A DNA stretch of 64,000 bases from Microbaculum marinisediminis (GCF_025397915.1 NZ_JALIDZ010000003.1:444501-508500), one strand, 5' to 3'. Counted from the first letter of the stretch, positions 9,397 through 18,311 are shown. Notes: generated from the sequence alone by a model not told the origin. Program-made: numbers and translations.

Positions 9397-9705
9397 GGAA
9401 TAGCGAGTGGCCGGCCCGCTCGCTATTCGGAGGTGCCCTGATTCTGGTCGGACCTGGGCGATACCAAGCTGCAGATAGCTGGTCTGTCCATCGGAGCGGA
9501 TCGATGGGTGCTATCCGGCGGGCCGGAGACCGGTGAGCTTTCTGTCTGGCACTTCACAGGGCCGCGTGTTGTGGCGGTCGATTCACTCAATCGTGCGGCG
9601 GATCACATGATCGCCAGACGCCTGCTTGCGGCCCGTGTCAGTCCGGCGGAAGAGGACATTCATGCCGGAAAGGATCGCCTGAAGGAACTGGCGGCCGGAC
9701 ATTAG
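9397..9705 (+). pseudogene. 3' remnant of a ferredoxin-NAD(+) reductase gene
   Basis: Reading frame 1 from about 9397 gives a C-terminal reductase domain (Reductase_C type, as in putidaredoxin and rhodocoxin reductases). A short GRPARYSEVP stretch is followed by an in-frame TGA at 9439-9441, where the family has Trp, then FWSDLGDTKLQIAG, VVAVDSLNRAADHMIARRLL and a natural-looking end LKELAAGH. The FAD- and NAD-binding domains are missing and sequence upstream of 9397 has stops in all frames. A perfect 10-base inverted repeat (9398-9407 / 9419-9428) sits at the left edge. The last 22 codons are duplicated at 18202. I see nothing else in the flanking 9219-9396 and 9744-9891. Confidence 0.8.
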
Positions 9706-9743
9706 CGTCGACGCCGGGGCGCCAAGACCAAGCGCTTCCGGCT
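9634..9743 (+). repeat. 110-bp direct repeat, copy A
   Basis: Matches 18202-18311 without gaps; I count 11 differences by hand. The unit covers the last 22 codons plus stop of the ferredoxin reductase remnant and 41 bases of downstream DNA ending CGCTTCCGGCT. The two copies are in the same orientation and about 8.6 kb apart, enclosing the AraC-cupin, Liv transporter and monooxygenase block. Confidence 0.85.
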
Positions 9744-9891
9744 CTTGTTTGCACCACTTGTATCTTCGGGGCATTTTTGCGCACCATCTCGGCTCGAGAC
9801 CGGAACCGCGCGCCTATCGGGCAAGATCTTTGTCCGGCAGCTTGTGCGCTGCGTCTTCTCCGCTTGTTTTGGCCGTGACTAGTATCGGAGC

Positions 9892-11457
9892 GTGGTCGGG
9901 GGCATGACGAACTTGGGCGAGCCTGACGGGCGTGGGGAACCGCTACGCGCCCACCGGCTGTTTAGAACGCGCGATCTTGATGAGGCGCGGGCCAATGTCT
10001 CCCGCAGTTTCTGCCCGCACAGGCTGGAAGGTATCGGAGCGATGCGGAGCTTCGATACCGTGCACAACAAGGCCAGTGGCCGGGCCCTGTCATTGAACTA
10101 TCTGCGCTATGGCGCGGAGGTGCGGATCGATCCGGGTGATCTCGATGATTTCTATCTGATCCAGTTCCCATTGCGTGGCAAGGCGCTGGTGGTCAATGGC
10201 GGGCACGAGGTGCTTTCCCATGAGAGCCAGGCTGTCATCCTGAATCCCTCGCTGCGCAGTCGGCTCGAATGGCAGGCTGGGTGCGAAAAACTGATCGTTC
10301 AGGTCGGCCGTAAGGCGTTGCAAATGGTTGCCGAGGATCTGATCGGTCACCGCCTCGAACGACCCATCGTCTTTTCTCCCGCCATCGACGGAACTCGGCC
10401 GGAGGTCGCGGGTTGGGCGCGCGCGCTTCGCTCCTGCATGATGGCGGCGGAGCGCGGCGCTGACCGTTGGGGCGAGGGGAACCGCAATCAGGCGGTTCTC
10501 GAAGAACAACTGATCGCCCGGTTCCTGATATGCCAGCCCAGCGTCATCCAGCATTTCTTCGAGGAGGGCGCGGTGCAGGAGGCAACCTCCCGGCATGTTC
10601 GTCGGGCGCGGGCCTTCATACACGCGAACCTCGTGGAGCCTCTCACGCTGTCGCGGATCAGCAAGGCGGCAGGATGCAGCATTCGCGCGCTACAGCTCGC
10701 TTTTCGCAACCATCTTGGCTGCACTCCCACCCAGTATATGCGCGACGAGCGTTTGCGGGTCGCTCATTATCATTTGCTGACGGCGCCAGAAGGAACGCTC
10801 GTAGGCGACATCGCCTATGACGTGGGCTTTTCGCATCTCGGGCGTTTTTCCATTGATTACCGCCGGGCCTTCGGTCAGGCCCCAAGCGCCACGTTGCGCC
10901 GTTCTCGACCGGTCGCACTGAATTTTGCGCATTCTGGACAGTCGTCCGCGAAGCGCGACGTTACCCTAGGGCAAAGAAAACAAAGCTCAGAATACCAGAA
11001 GCCCAATGGGAGCAAGAGGATGTCGGAAACGGTCGGAATCACGCGCGCTGACGAGGGTATCAACGGGGTCTCTTGGACGGTCGTAGGGCAGACCTACACT
11101 CCAAAGCTGCACACCGAGAATGCCATGATCTGGCACGCGCATATTCCCAGCGGTACCTTCGTGCCGCCGCATATTCACCCCACCCAGGATGAGTGGATCT
11201 GCGTCATGGACGGCCAGCTCGAGGTCGAGTGTGGGGATGACGTCCACAAGGCCGGACCGGGCGACACTGTCCGCATGCCGATGGGGATCGTTCATGCCAT
11301 CTACAACCGGTCCGGCGCGGTCGCGAACGTCGTGTTCGGTGTCGCACCGTCGCGAAAGCTCTATGCCCTGTTCGGCGAATTGGACGGTCTGACCGATCCA
11401 GAGGAGCTTGCGCGCATCTCAGCGTTGCATGAGGTCGACTTCCTGCCGCCGGCGTAA
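9892..11457 (+). CDS. AraC-family regulator fused to a C-terminal cupin
   Basis: One uninterrupted frame of 521 codons (GTG 9892, or ATG 9904). Residues about 1-220 resemble the AraC_binding_2/cupin sensor of AraC regulators. Residues about 235-345 hold the two helix-turn-helix units (LSRISKAAGCSIRALQLAF; VGDIAYDVGFSHLGRFSIDY). A linker of about 40 residues reads like translated intergenic DNA, then a complete small cupin begins near residue 377 with metal ligands in PPHIHPTQDEW. An internal ATG at 11020 has its own ribosome binding site (GGGAGCAAGAGG), so the cupin may also be made separately. The cupin resembles the stand-alone gene at 16436. It probably regulates the adjacent transporter/monooxygenase genes. 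A lost stop codon or sequencing slip is possible. Confidence 0.75.
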   Translation: MVGGMTNLGEPDGRGEPLRAHRLFRTRDLDEARANVSRSFCPHRLEGIGAMRSFDTVHNKASGRALSLNYLRYGAEVRIDPGDLDDFYLIQFPLRGKALVVNGGHEVLSHESQAVILNPSLRSRLEWQAGCEKLIVQVGRKALQMVAEDLIGHRLERPIVFSPAIDGTRPEVAGWARALRSCMMAAERGADRWGEGNRNQAVLEEQLIARFLICQPSVIQHFFEEGAVQEATSRHVRRARAFIHANLVEPLTLSRISKAAGCSIRALQLAFRNHLGCTPTQYMRDERLRVAHYHLLTAPEGTLVGDIAYDVGFSHLGRFSIDYRRAFGQAPSATLRRSRPVALNFAHSGQSSAKRDVTLGQRKQSSEYQKPNGSKRMSETVGITRADEGINGVSWTVVGQTYTPKLHTENAMIWHAHIPSGTFVPPHIHPTQDEWICVMDGQLEVECGDDVHKAGPGDTVRMPMGIVHAIYNRSGAVANVVFGVAPSRKLYALFGELDGLTDPEELARISALHEVDFLPPA

Positions 11458-11812
11458 TGCGCGCAGCGCGCCCGAAGACTTTCCCCTTTCGCCACTGACG
11501 CCAGGCCCGGCGCGATCGGGCACGTTCTTGGCCGCGGAAGGTGAGAGGGACGAAATCTCGCGACAGGACCGGGAGCCCCCGGCGAGCGGGGGCGTAAGAG
11601 AAGAGACGCCAGTTCCGTTTCCGTCGATACGAACGGCCCGGCAATTGCGGGGCGTGCCCGATGGCATTCGCCGACAAGACGCAGGACCACGCCTGAACGG
11701 GGTTTTCGGGCTCCGGATGGGCCGCCGCATGCCCACCATCAGCGCTGAGTCCGGAGGGCCGGCTGAGCGCTGCTAAGGGGCGGAGACAAAACGATATCAA
11801 GAGGAGGAAGAC
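11458..11812. other. Intergenic region with a GC hairpin
   Basis: No supported gene in these 355 bases. GCCCCCG (11575-11581) pairs perfectly with CGGGGGC (11587-11593) around a 5-base loop, possibly terminating the regulator transcript although no T-run follows. The promoter of the Liv operon should lie downstream of it. The right edge carries AAGAGGAGGAAG, the ribosome binding site of the binding-protein gene. Confidence 0.45.
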
Positions 11813-12985
11813 ATGACATTTGCACACCGTATCGCATCGGCATTGCTTGTGGCCGGGACCGCATTTTCGGTGCCGGCATCGGCCGCTGCCGAAGAGGTGA
11901 AAGTCGGCCTGATATTTACCCTCTCGGGGCCTGCCGCGGCGCTCGGGGAGCAGGGGCGCAACGGGTTTCAACTCGCCGTCGACGAATTGGGAGGGCTTGG
12001 CGGCCTTGATGTCGCGCTCACCGTGGTCGATGACGAACAGAAGCCCGATATCGCGGCCGGCCGGGCGCGCGAGCTGGTGGAGCGCGAGGGCGTGGACTTC
12101 GTCGTCGGCCCCATCTTTTCCAACATTCTTCAGGCGATCTTTCGCCCGGTGACGGAGGGCGGAGCGTTTCTGGTCAGTCCGAACGCAGGGACCTCCAACT
12201 ATGCCGGCAGCGAATGCCATCCCGACTTCTTCGTAACCTCCTACCAGAACGATCAGGTGCATGAGGTCATGGGCGCCTATGCCGAGCGAGAGGGTTACAA
12301 GTCCGTCATTCTGATGGCGCCAAATTACCAGGCTGGTCGTGATGCGCTGGCGGGCTTCAAGAACAGCTACCGCGGAACGGTGATGAACGAGCTGTTCACG
12401 CCGATGGGGCATTTCGACTTCTCGGCCGAATTGGCCCAGGTCGCGGCTTTGCGACCGGAGGCGGTCTTCGCCTTCATGCCGGGCGGTATGGGAGTCAATC
12501 TCGTTCGCCAGTACGAGCAGGCCGGCCTCAAGGAAATTCCGTTCCTTTCGGCCTTCACCGTGGATGAAAGCACGCTGGACGCGCAGAAGAGTTCGGCGAA
12601 GGGCATGCTGGCCGGGGCGAATTGGGCCCCGGATATGGACAATGACGCGTCTCGGCAATTCGTGCGGGCCTATGAGGAGCGTTTCGGCGCGATCCCCGGA
12701 ACCTACGCGATGCAGGCCTACGATGCGGCGTTGCTGATCGATTCCGCGATCCGCTCTGTCGGGGGCGACTTGTCCGATCGGGACGGCTTGCGTGAGGCTT
12801 TGCGCAAGGCGGACTTCGAGAGCCTGCGCGGGAGTTTCAGCTTCGGCGAGAACCATTATCCGATTCAGGATTTCTACCTGACCGGCGTGGTTCAGCGCGA
12901 GGACGGACGCTTCCACACATCCATCGTGGAGCGGATCTTCGACGACTATCAAGATCGCTACGTGGGCGAGTGCTCCATGCAGTAA
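11813..12985 (+). CDS. Liv-type ABC transporter periplasmic binding protein
   Basis: 390 residues with a signal peptide (cut near ASAAAEE, about residue 27) and the type I periplasmic-binding fold of the LivK/AmiC group (VKVGLIFTLSGPAAALGEQG). It opens a five-gene importer set with permeases and ATPases in the order K-H-M-G-F. Liv-like systems of soil and marine alphaproteobacteria often import aromatic acids rather than branched amino acids. The following cupin and flavin hydroxylase make an aromatic ligand more likely here (inference). Confidence 0.9.
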   Translation: MTFAHRIASALLVAGTAFSVPASAAAEEVKVGLIFTLSGPAAALGEQGRNGFQLAVDELGGLGGLDVALTVVDDEQKPDIAAGRARELVEREGVDFVVGPIFSNILQAIFRPVTEGGAFLVSPNAGTSNYAGSECHPDFFVTSYQNDQVHEVMGAYAEREGYKSVILMAPNYQAGRDALAGFKNSYRGTVMNELFTPMGHFDFSAELAQVAALRPEAVFAFMPGGMGVNLVRQYEQAGLKEIPFLSAFTVDESTLDAQKSSAKGMLAGANWAPDMDNDASRQFVRAYEERFGAIPGTYAMQAYDAALLIDSAIRSVGGDLSDRDGLREALRKADFESLRGSFSFGENHYPIQDFYLTGVVQREDGRFHTSIVERIFDDYQDRYVGECSMQ

Positions 12986-13023
12986 CGCGGGCTTGGACCT
13001 CGTCCGCGGAGCAAGGCGATCTC

Positions 13024-13941
13024 ATGACCAGCCTGTTTTTCCTGCAGTTGCTGAATGGCATCCAATTGGGCGTGCTCCTCTTCCTGGTGGCGGCCGGCCT
13101 GACGCTGATCTTCGGCATCATGGATTTCATCAATATCGCCCATGGAGCCCTCTACATGGTCGGCGCTTATTTGGCGGCGACCCTGGTAGCTGTCACCGGA
13201 AATTTCTGGATTGGCCTGATGCTGGCGATGCCGGCGGCACTGCTGTTCGGTCTCGTCCTGGAGGTGACGCTCTTCAGCCGCCTTTATCATCGCTCGCACC
13301 TTGACCAGGTGCTTGCAACCTTCGGGCTGGTCATGATCGTCAATGAAAGCGTGCGACTGATTTGGGGCGCTTCGCCACTATCGGTGCCGATGCCGGACGC
13401 CTTGTCCGGCTCGGTTCCGCTCTTCGGAATGATCCAGTATCCGGTCTATCGCATCGCGATCATCCTTGTCGGTTTCGCCATCGCGATCGGACTTGCCACC
13501 CTTATCAATCGGACGCGAGCCGGGATGTTGCTGCGTGCTGGCGCTTCCAACAGCGCGATGGTGTCGGCGCTCGGATTCAACATCAAGCGGCTTTTCACGG
13601 TGGTCTTTGCGCTGGGCGCGATGCTTGCGGGCTTCGCCGGGGCAATCGTGGCGCCGGTCCTGTCGGTTCACCCGGGTATGGGCGAAAGCATGCTCATCTT
13701 GGCCTTCGTGGTCATCGTGATCGGAGGGATCGGCTCGATTCGCGGGGCGTTTCTCGCCGCGTTGCTGGTTGGCGTCGTCGATACGCTCGGCCGGTCTTTC
13801 GGTCCGGTTCTCCTGCAATGGGTGCTGACCCCGTCGGCGGCCTCGACGACCGGTCGGATGCTGGCTCCCATGCTCGTCTATCTTCTGATGGCGCTTGTGC
13901 TCACCGTGCGCCCGACCGGTCTTTTCGGGAGGAAGGCATGA
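13024..13941 (+). CDS. livH: ABC transporter permease, LivH type
   Basis: 305 residues from the ATG at 13024 (GGAGCAAGG upstream). The frame is open a little further 5', but that part overlaps the binding-protein end. It is hydrophobic, with family segments FLQLLNGIQLGVLLFLVAAG, FGIMDFINIAHGALYMVGAY and VIVIGGIGSIRGAFL. It overlaps livM by four bases (ATGA). It forms the transmembrane channel together with LivM. Confidence 0.92.
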   Translation: MTSLFFLQLLNGIQLGVLLFLVAAGLTLIFGIMDFINIAHGALYMVGAYLAATLVAVTGNFWIGLMLAMPAALLFGLVLEVTLFSRLYHRSHLDQVLATFGLVMIVNESVRLIWGASPLSVPMPDALSGSVPLFGMIQYPVYRIAIILVGFAIAIGLATLINRTRAGMLLRAGASNSAMVSALGFNIKRLFTVVFALGAMLAGFAGAIVAPVLSVHPGMGESMLILAFVVIVIGGIGSIRGAFLAALLVGVVDTLGRSFGPVLLQWVLTPSAASTTGRMLAPMLVYLLMALVLTVRPTGLFGRKA

Positions 13942-14933
13942 GCGTCGCCGCTACCTTGTCGATGTCGAGGGGACGTCTCGCATCGCGCACGGGCGCTGCA
14001 TGGATGATCTTCGCGCTGCTGGCGGTCACGCCTGCTGTCGTAACGCTGGCCGGCGACCCGTACCTCACCCTGACCTTCTCGCGTATTCTTATTTTCGCCA
14101 TTGCCGCGATCTCGCTCGATCTTGTCATGGGGTACGGGGGGCTCGTCACCCTTGGACATGCCGCGAATATCGGGTTCGGTGCCTACGCGGTCGCGGTCCT
14201 GTCGCGCCACGGCATCACCGATCTCGGCCTGCAGATGCTGGGCGCCATCGTTCTTGCAGGGGGCTTCGCTGCCGTTACCGGCGCCATCGCCCTGCGCACG
14301 CGGGCGGTCTACTTCATCATGATAACGCTGGCCTTTGGCCAGATGGCCTATTTCTTCTTCGTGTCCTTGTCGGCCTATGGCGGCGACGACGGCGTGGCAT
14401 TGTCCGGACGTTCGACGATCTTCGGCAGCGCACTGCTGGAAAGCGACGTTGTCTTCTACTACGTCGCGTTGGCGTTGCTCGGGCTCGTCTATCTGTTCAG
14501 TTTGCGCCTTGTCTCCTCGCGTTTCGGTCGTGTGCTGACCGGTACGCGAGAAGACAGGCTGCGGATGCAAGCCATCGGCTTTCGGCCGTTCGGCTATCAG
14601 CTTCTCGGTTTCGCGATCGCAAGCTGCATTGCGGCGATCGCGGGCGTTCTGCTGGCCAACCAGACGGAATTCGTGTCACCGGCCTATATGTCCTGGCATC
14701 GCTCCGGCGAATTGCTCGTGATGGTGGTTCTCGGCGGCATGGGGACCTTGCTCGGCGGTGTCGCCGGCGCGATCGTCGTGCTGCTTCTGGAAGAGGGGCT
14801 GTCGACGTTCTCCAGCCATTGGCTGCTCGGCCTCGGCGTCGTGCTGCTTGCCGTCGTGCTGTTCTCGCCTTCCGGTCTTGCCGGGCTCGCCCAACGTCTT
14901 GTGGGGCGCGGCGAGAGGGAGGGGCGGCCATGA
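13938..14933 (+). CDS. livM: ABC transporter permease, LivM type
   Basis: 331 residues from the ATG at 13938, which overlaps the livH stop and has GGGAGGAAGG upstream. The central LivM signature (SLDLVMGYGGLVTLGHAANI, FGAYAV) and C-terminal VVLGGMGTLLGGVAGAI are visible among about nine to ten hydrophobic segments. Partner of LivH. Its stop overlaps the ATPase start. Confidence 0.92.
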   Translation: MSVAATLSMSRGRLASRTGAAWMIFALLAVTPAVVTLAGDPYLTLTFSRILIFAIAAISLDLVMGYGGLVTLGHAANIGFGAYAVAVLSRHGITDLGLQMLGAIVLAGGFAAVTGAIALRTRAVYFIMITLAFGQMAYFFFVSLSAYGGDDGVALSGRSTIFGSALLESDVVFYYVALALLGLVYLFSLRLVSSRFGRVLTGTREDRLRMQAIGFRPFGYQLLGFAIASCIAAIAGVLLANQTEFVSPAYMSWHRSGELLVMVVLGGMGTLLGGVAGAIVVLLLEEGLSTFSSHWLLGLGVVLLAVVLFSPSGLAGLAQRLVGRGEREGRP

Positions 14934-15697
14934 GCGCGCTTCTTTCCATCCACGGGCTGCGCAAATCCTTCGGTGCCCTGCAAGTCACCGATGGGATCGA
15001 CCTCGATATCGAAATGGGCGAGGTCCACGCCATCATCGGACCGAACGGGGCCGGAAAGACGACCTTCGTATCCCAACTTTCCGGCCAGCTGATGCCCGAT
15101 GCCGGCAAGGTGATATTCGACGGGCGCGATATCACCCGACTCGACATGGCGGGACGCGCACGGCTCGGCATTTCCCGCTCCTTCCAGATTACGCGGGTGC
15201 TCGAGGGCTTTTCGGTGCTGGAGAATGTGGCGCTTGCCGTACAAGCGCGTTCCGGGTCGAGTCTGCGTTTCTTCGCCGATGCGGCCTGCGAGAGGGAACT
15301 GAACGCCGTTGCGTTGGAATGTCTGGTCCGGGTCGGGCTCGATCACCGCGCGCAGGAGCGGGCCAGCCACCTTTCGCATGGCGAGCATCGCCAGCTTGAA
15401 TTCGCCATTGCCTTGGCGTCGCAGCCTCGCCTGCTCTTGCTCGACGAGCCGTTTGCCGGGTCAGGGCGCGAGGAGGCGGATATCCTGCTGAGCTTGATGC
15501 GCAGGCTCAAGGGGCAGCAAACGATCCTTTTGATCGAGCATGACATGCAGGCCGTGTTCTCGCTGGCCGACCGTGTTTCGGTCCTCGTTTACGGCGCATT
15601 GATTGCGACCGGCAGGCCGGATGAGATCCGGGCCGATCCCCAGGTCCGCTCCGCTTATCTCGGCGCGGAGGAAACGGGAGGGGCCGTCGGGTGCTGA
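14930..15697 (+). CDS. livG: ABC transporter ATPase, LivG type
   Basis: 255 residues from the ATG at 14930 (ATGA overlap with livM). Walker A is GPNGAGKT and Walker B is LLLLDEP. The signature loop reads LSHGEHRQLE instead of the usual LSGGQ form, a variant often seen in LivG. Its end overlaps livF by seven bases. Energises the importer. Confidence 0.92.
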   Translation: MSALLSIHGLRKSFGALQVTDGIDLDIEMGEVHAIIGPNGAGKTTFVSQLSGQLMPDAGKVIFDGRDITRLDMAGRARLGISRSFQITRVLEGFSVLENVALAVQARSGSSLRFFADAACERELNAVALECLVRVGLDHRAQERASHLSHGEHRQLEFAIALASQPRLLLLDEPFAGSGREEADILLSLMRRLKGQQTILLIEHDMQAVFSLADRVSVLVYGALIATGRPDEIRADPQVRSAYLGAEETGGAVGC

Positions 15698-16386
15698 TCG
15701 TCGAGAAGCTACAAAACGCGTACGGAACCAGTCGGGTGCTCTTCGACATCTCCTTCGAAGTGCAGACCGGAGAGGTGGTTACGCTTCTCGGCCGTAACGG
15801 CATGGGCAAGACAACGACCGTCAAGTCGATCTTCGGCCTTCTGCCGCCGCGCGGCGGACGCGTCATTGTTGCGGGGCGCGATATGACGGGCGCCGCTCCG
15901 CATCATATCGCCGCGGCCGGGCTCGGGCTGGTGCCCGAAGGGCGCCAGATATTTCCCAATCTTACGGTCGAGGAAAACCTCGTAGCGACCTCGCGCGGGG
16001 TGCGTACAGGGCGGTGGTCGCTCGATCGGGTCTATGGGCTGTTCCCGCGTCTGCAAGAACGGCGCAACAACATGGGCAACCAGTTGTCGGGCGGAGAGCA
16101 GCAGATGCTCGCGATCGGCCGGGCGCTGATGACCAATCCGCGTCTTGTTGTGCTCGACGAAGCAACCGAGGGGCTCGCGCCCCTGATCCGCGAGGAGATC
16201 TGGGCTTGTCTTGCCAGGCTCGAAGCCGAGGGCGAGGCGATCCTGGTGATCGACAAGAATGTCGACGCGCTCGCCCGGCTCGCCGATCGCCATGTGGTGA
16301 TCGAGAAGGGGGAGGTGAAATGGACCGGTCGAACGGTCGAGCTCCTGGCAAAGCCTGAAATTCGAGAGCGGTATCTGCAGGTTTGA
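15691..16386 (+). CDS. livF: ABC transporter ATPase, LivF type
   Basis: 231 residues, starting at GTG 15691 inside the livG end. Walker A is GRNGMGKTT, the signature LSGGEQQMLAIGRAL, and Walker B VVLDEATEGL. The C-terminus is short, as usual for LivF. Closes the five-gene transporter; the cupin gene follows after 49 bases. Confidence 0.92.
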   Translation: MLIVEKLQNAYGTSRVLFDISFEVQTGEVVTLLGRNGMGKTTTVKSIFGLLPPRGGRVIVAGRDMTGAAPHHIAAAGLGLVPEGRQIFPNLTVEENLVATSRGVRTGRWSLDRVYGLFPRLQERRNNMGNQLSGGEQQMLAIGRALMTNPRLVVLDEATEGLAPLIREEIWACLARLEAEGEAILVIDKNVDALARLADRHVVIEKGEVKWTGRTVELLAKPEIRERYLQV

Positions 16387-16435
16387 AGGCGCGGTGCAAG
16401 CGCTGTGTATCTGCGGCAGTGGTGAGGAGACAGAG

Positions 16436-16897
16436 ATGATGACAATGGCAGCGGGTATTACGTCCTCGGGGACGGGGATCGACGATGTGATTTGGAGCGT
16501 GCTTGGGCAGACCTACGTGCCGAAACATCGCTCCGGCACGTCGTTTTCGTGGCACGCGACCTTGCCGCCGGGCACCTTCGTGCCGCCGCATATCCATCCG
16601 ACGCAGGACGAATTCCTCTATATCCTGGAAGGGCGTTTCGATCTCTGGCTCGATGGCGAGAACGTGGCTGCCTTGCCGGGCGATGTCGTACGGCTGCCGA
16701 TGGGACAGGCGCACGGGATCTACAACAAAAGCGAAACCGTCACCAACAAGTGCCTGTTCTGGGTGTCGCCCGAACGGCGTCTCTACGATCTGTTTTGGGC
16801 GTTGCACAATCTTGGCCCGAACGCCAATCCGGCGGATGTGGTGGCTGTGTCGGCCGAACACGAGGTCGATTTCCTGCCGCCGTCCGAGGAGGCGTGA
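16436..16897 (+). CDS. Small cupin-domain protein
   Basis: 153 residues from the ATG at 16436 (GAGGAGACAG upstream). A single cupin barrel with motif 1 PPHIHPTQDEF and motif 2 around LPMGQAHGIYN, giving a plausible three-His/Glu metal site. It is clearly related to the cupin part of the AraC fusion at 9892: both share GTFVPPHIHPTQDE and end in HEVDFLPP. It sits between the transporter and the monooxygenase, so it may be an isomerase, dioxygenase-like enzyme or substrate-binding protein of that pathway. Activity unknown. Confidence 0.8.
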   Translation: MMTMAAGITSSGTGIDDVIWSVLGQTYVPKHRSGTSFSWHATLPPGTFVPPHIHPTQDEFLYILEGRFDLWLDGENVAALPGDVVRLPMGQAHGIYNKSETVTNKCLFWVSPERRLYDLFWALHNLGPNANPADVVAVSAEHEVDFLPPSEEA

Positions 16898-16899
16898 GC

Positions 16900-18135
16900 A
16901 TGACAGTTCTCATCGCGGGCGCTGGCATCGGTGGTCTCACCTCCGCCTTGATGCTGCATCAGCGCGGCATCAAAGCATGCCTTTACGAAGCTGCGGAAAC
17001 CGTGCGCGAGATCGGCGTCGGCATCAATATACTGCCGCACGCGATCCGTGAATTGGACGGCTTGGGGCTTCTCGCGGCGCTCGACGAAGTCGGCGTGCGA
17101 ACCCGTGAATTGCGCTATCTGACGCGCGCGGGGCAGGAGGTCTGGCGGGAGGTTCGCGGAACCGATGCCGGCCACGACGTCCCACAATTTTCGATCCATC
17201 GTGGCCGCTTGCAGGCGTTGCTCTACAAGGCTGTTCTGGAGCGACTTGGACCGGATTGCGTTCACACAGGCCGGCGGCTCAGCGGTTTTATCCAGGACGA
17301 GGCTGGTGTCACCGCGCATTTCACGGACAGCGCGGGCGGTGGCGAGGGAGAGACTGCGCGTGCGAGCGTTCTCATCTGCGCCGACGGGATTCACTCGGTC
17401 GGGCGGCGAAGCTTCTATCCCAGCGAAGGGCTTCCGTCCTGGAATGGCGTGGTGATGTGGCGCGGCGCGACGGAATGGCCCGTTTGGCAGGATGGCCGCA
17501 CCATGGCCATTGCCGGGGGCTTTAGCGGCAAGTTCGTGCTCTATCCGATTGCACCGTCGCAGGATGGCCGTCAGTTGATGAACTGGGTGGTGAACATTCG
17601 ACTGAAGGACCCGGAAACCTCACCGCCCCCGCCCGATAGTTGGTCGCGTCCGGCAGCGCATGCCCGGGTGTTGCCTTACGCGCGGCGTTTCACCGTTCCC
17701 GACTTCGATATCGAGAGCCTGGTCCGAGCCACGCCCCAGATCTTCGAGTATCCGATGGCCGACCGCGACCCGTTGCCTCGCTGGAGTTTCGGATACGTCA
17801 CGCTGCTGGGGGATGCGGCTCATCCGATGTACCCGGTCGGCTCGAACGGAGCCAGCCAGGCCATTCTCGACGCGCGGTGTCTCGCCGATTGTCTCAAGTC
17901 CGCGGAACATCCCCGTGCCGCACTCTGGCAGTACGAGCAGCAGCGCCTGCCGGCCACGGCCGAAGTCGTGGCGCTGAACCGGGGTGGTGGGCCGGAGCGC
18001 GTCATCGATGAGGTCGAGAAACGCGCACCTGCAGGCTTCGAGAATATCGATGACGTTTTGTCGGAGGCCGATCGGCAGGCACTGGTGCGCGGCTATGCGC
18101 AGACCGCGGGCTTCCACGCGGTTCGTCGGGTGTGA
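16900..18135 (+). CDS. FAD-dependent aromatic monooxygenase (UbiH/salicylate hydroxylase class)
   Basis: 411 residues from the ATG at 16900, four bases after the cupin stop region with GAGGAGG upstream. Class A flavoprotein hydroxylase motifs are complete: GAGIGG at the N-terminus for the FAD ADP moiety, ADGIHS (DG motif), and LLGDAAHPMYP (GD motif) near residue 305. It should hydroxylate a ring using NAD(P)H and oxygen. The neighbouring importer and cupins suggest the ring compound is imported and processed here. The specific substrate is not readable. Confidence 0.87.
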   Translation: MTVLIAGAGIGGLTSALMLHQRGIKACLYEAAETVREIGVGINILPHAIRELDGLGLLAALDEVGVRTRELRYLTRAGQEVWREVRGTDAGHDVPQFSIHRGRLQALLYKAVLERLGPDCVHTGRRLSGFIQDEAGVTAHFTDSAGGGEGETARASVLICADGIHSVGRRSFYPSEGLPSWNGVVMWRGATEWPVWQDGRTMAIAGGFSGKFVLYPIAPSQDGRQLMNWVVNIRLKDPETSPPPPDSWSRPAAHARVLPYARRFTVPDFDIESLVRATPQIFEYPMADRDPLPRWSFGYVTLLGDAAHPMYPVGSNGASQAILDARCLADCLKSAEHPRAALWQYEQQRLPATAEVVALNRGGGPERVIDEVEKRAPAGFENIDDVLSEADRQALVRGYAQTAGFHAVRRV

Positions 18136-18201
18136 GCCTGGAACTGTTTTGCCCGGCGATTTGATGGAGCATCCCTGTCTCCGAGATAAAAAGATACGGC
18201 A

Positions 18202-18270
18202 CGTGTCAGTCCGGCGGACGGGGACATTCCGGCCGGAAGTGAACTCTTGAAGGAACTGGCGGCTGGACAT
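18202..18270 (+). pseudogene. Second 3' remnant of a ferredoxin reductase gene
   Basis: The last 22 codons and stop of a ferredoxin-NAD reductase (RVSPADGDIPAGSELLKELA to AGH-stop), in the same frame and with the same ending as the remnant at 9634-9705 (LKELAAGH). Nothing upstream of 18202 continues the protein. The identification rests on the larger remnant at 9397. Confidence 0.65.
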
Positions 18271-18311
18271 TAGCGTCGACACCGGGGCGCCAAGACCAAG
18301 CGCTTCCGGCT
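18202..18311 (+). repeat. 110-bp direct repeat, copy B
   Basis: Gap-free match to 9634-9743 (99 of 110 by hand count). Similarity stops abruptly on both sides: the left neighbour is the end of the monooxygenase block, the right neighbour an unrelated 160-base stretch before the reverse-strand carboxymuconolactone-decarboxylase-like gene. Confidence 0.85.

Noticed and set aside
9634-9743. Direct repeats first taken as ends of an insertion sequence or IS3 transposase remnant
   Set aside because: The longer reading at 9397 gives a ferredoxin reductase C-terminus (FWSD...KLQIAGL, AVDSLNRAADHMIARRLL); no transposase motif, terminal inverted repeat or target duplication is seen.
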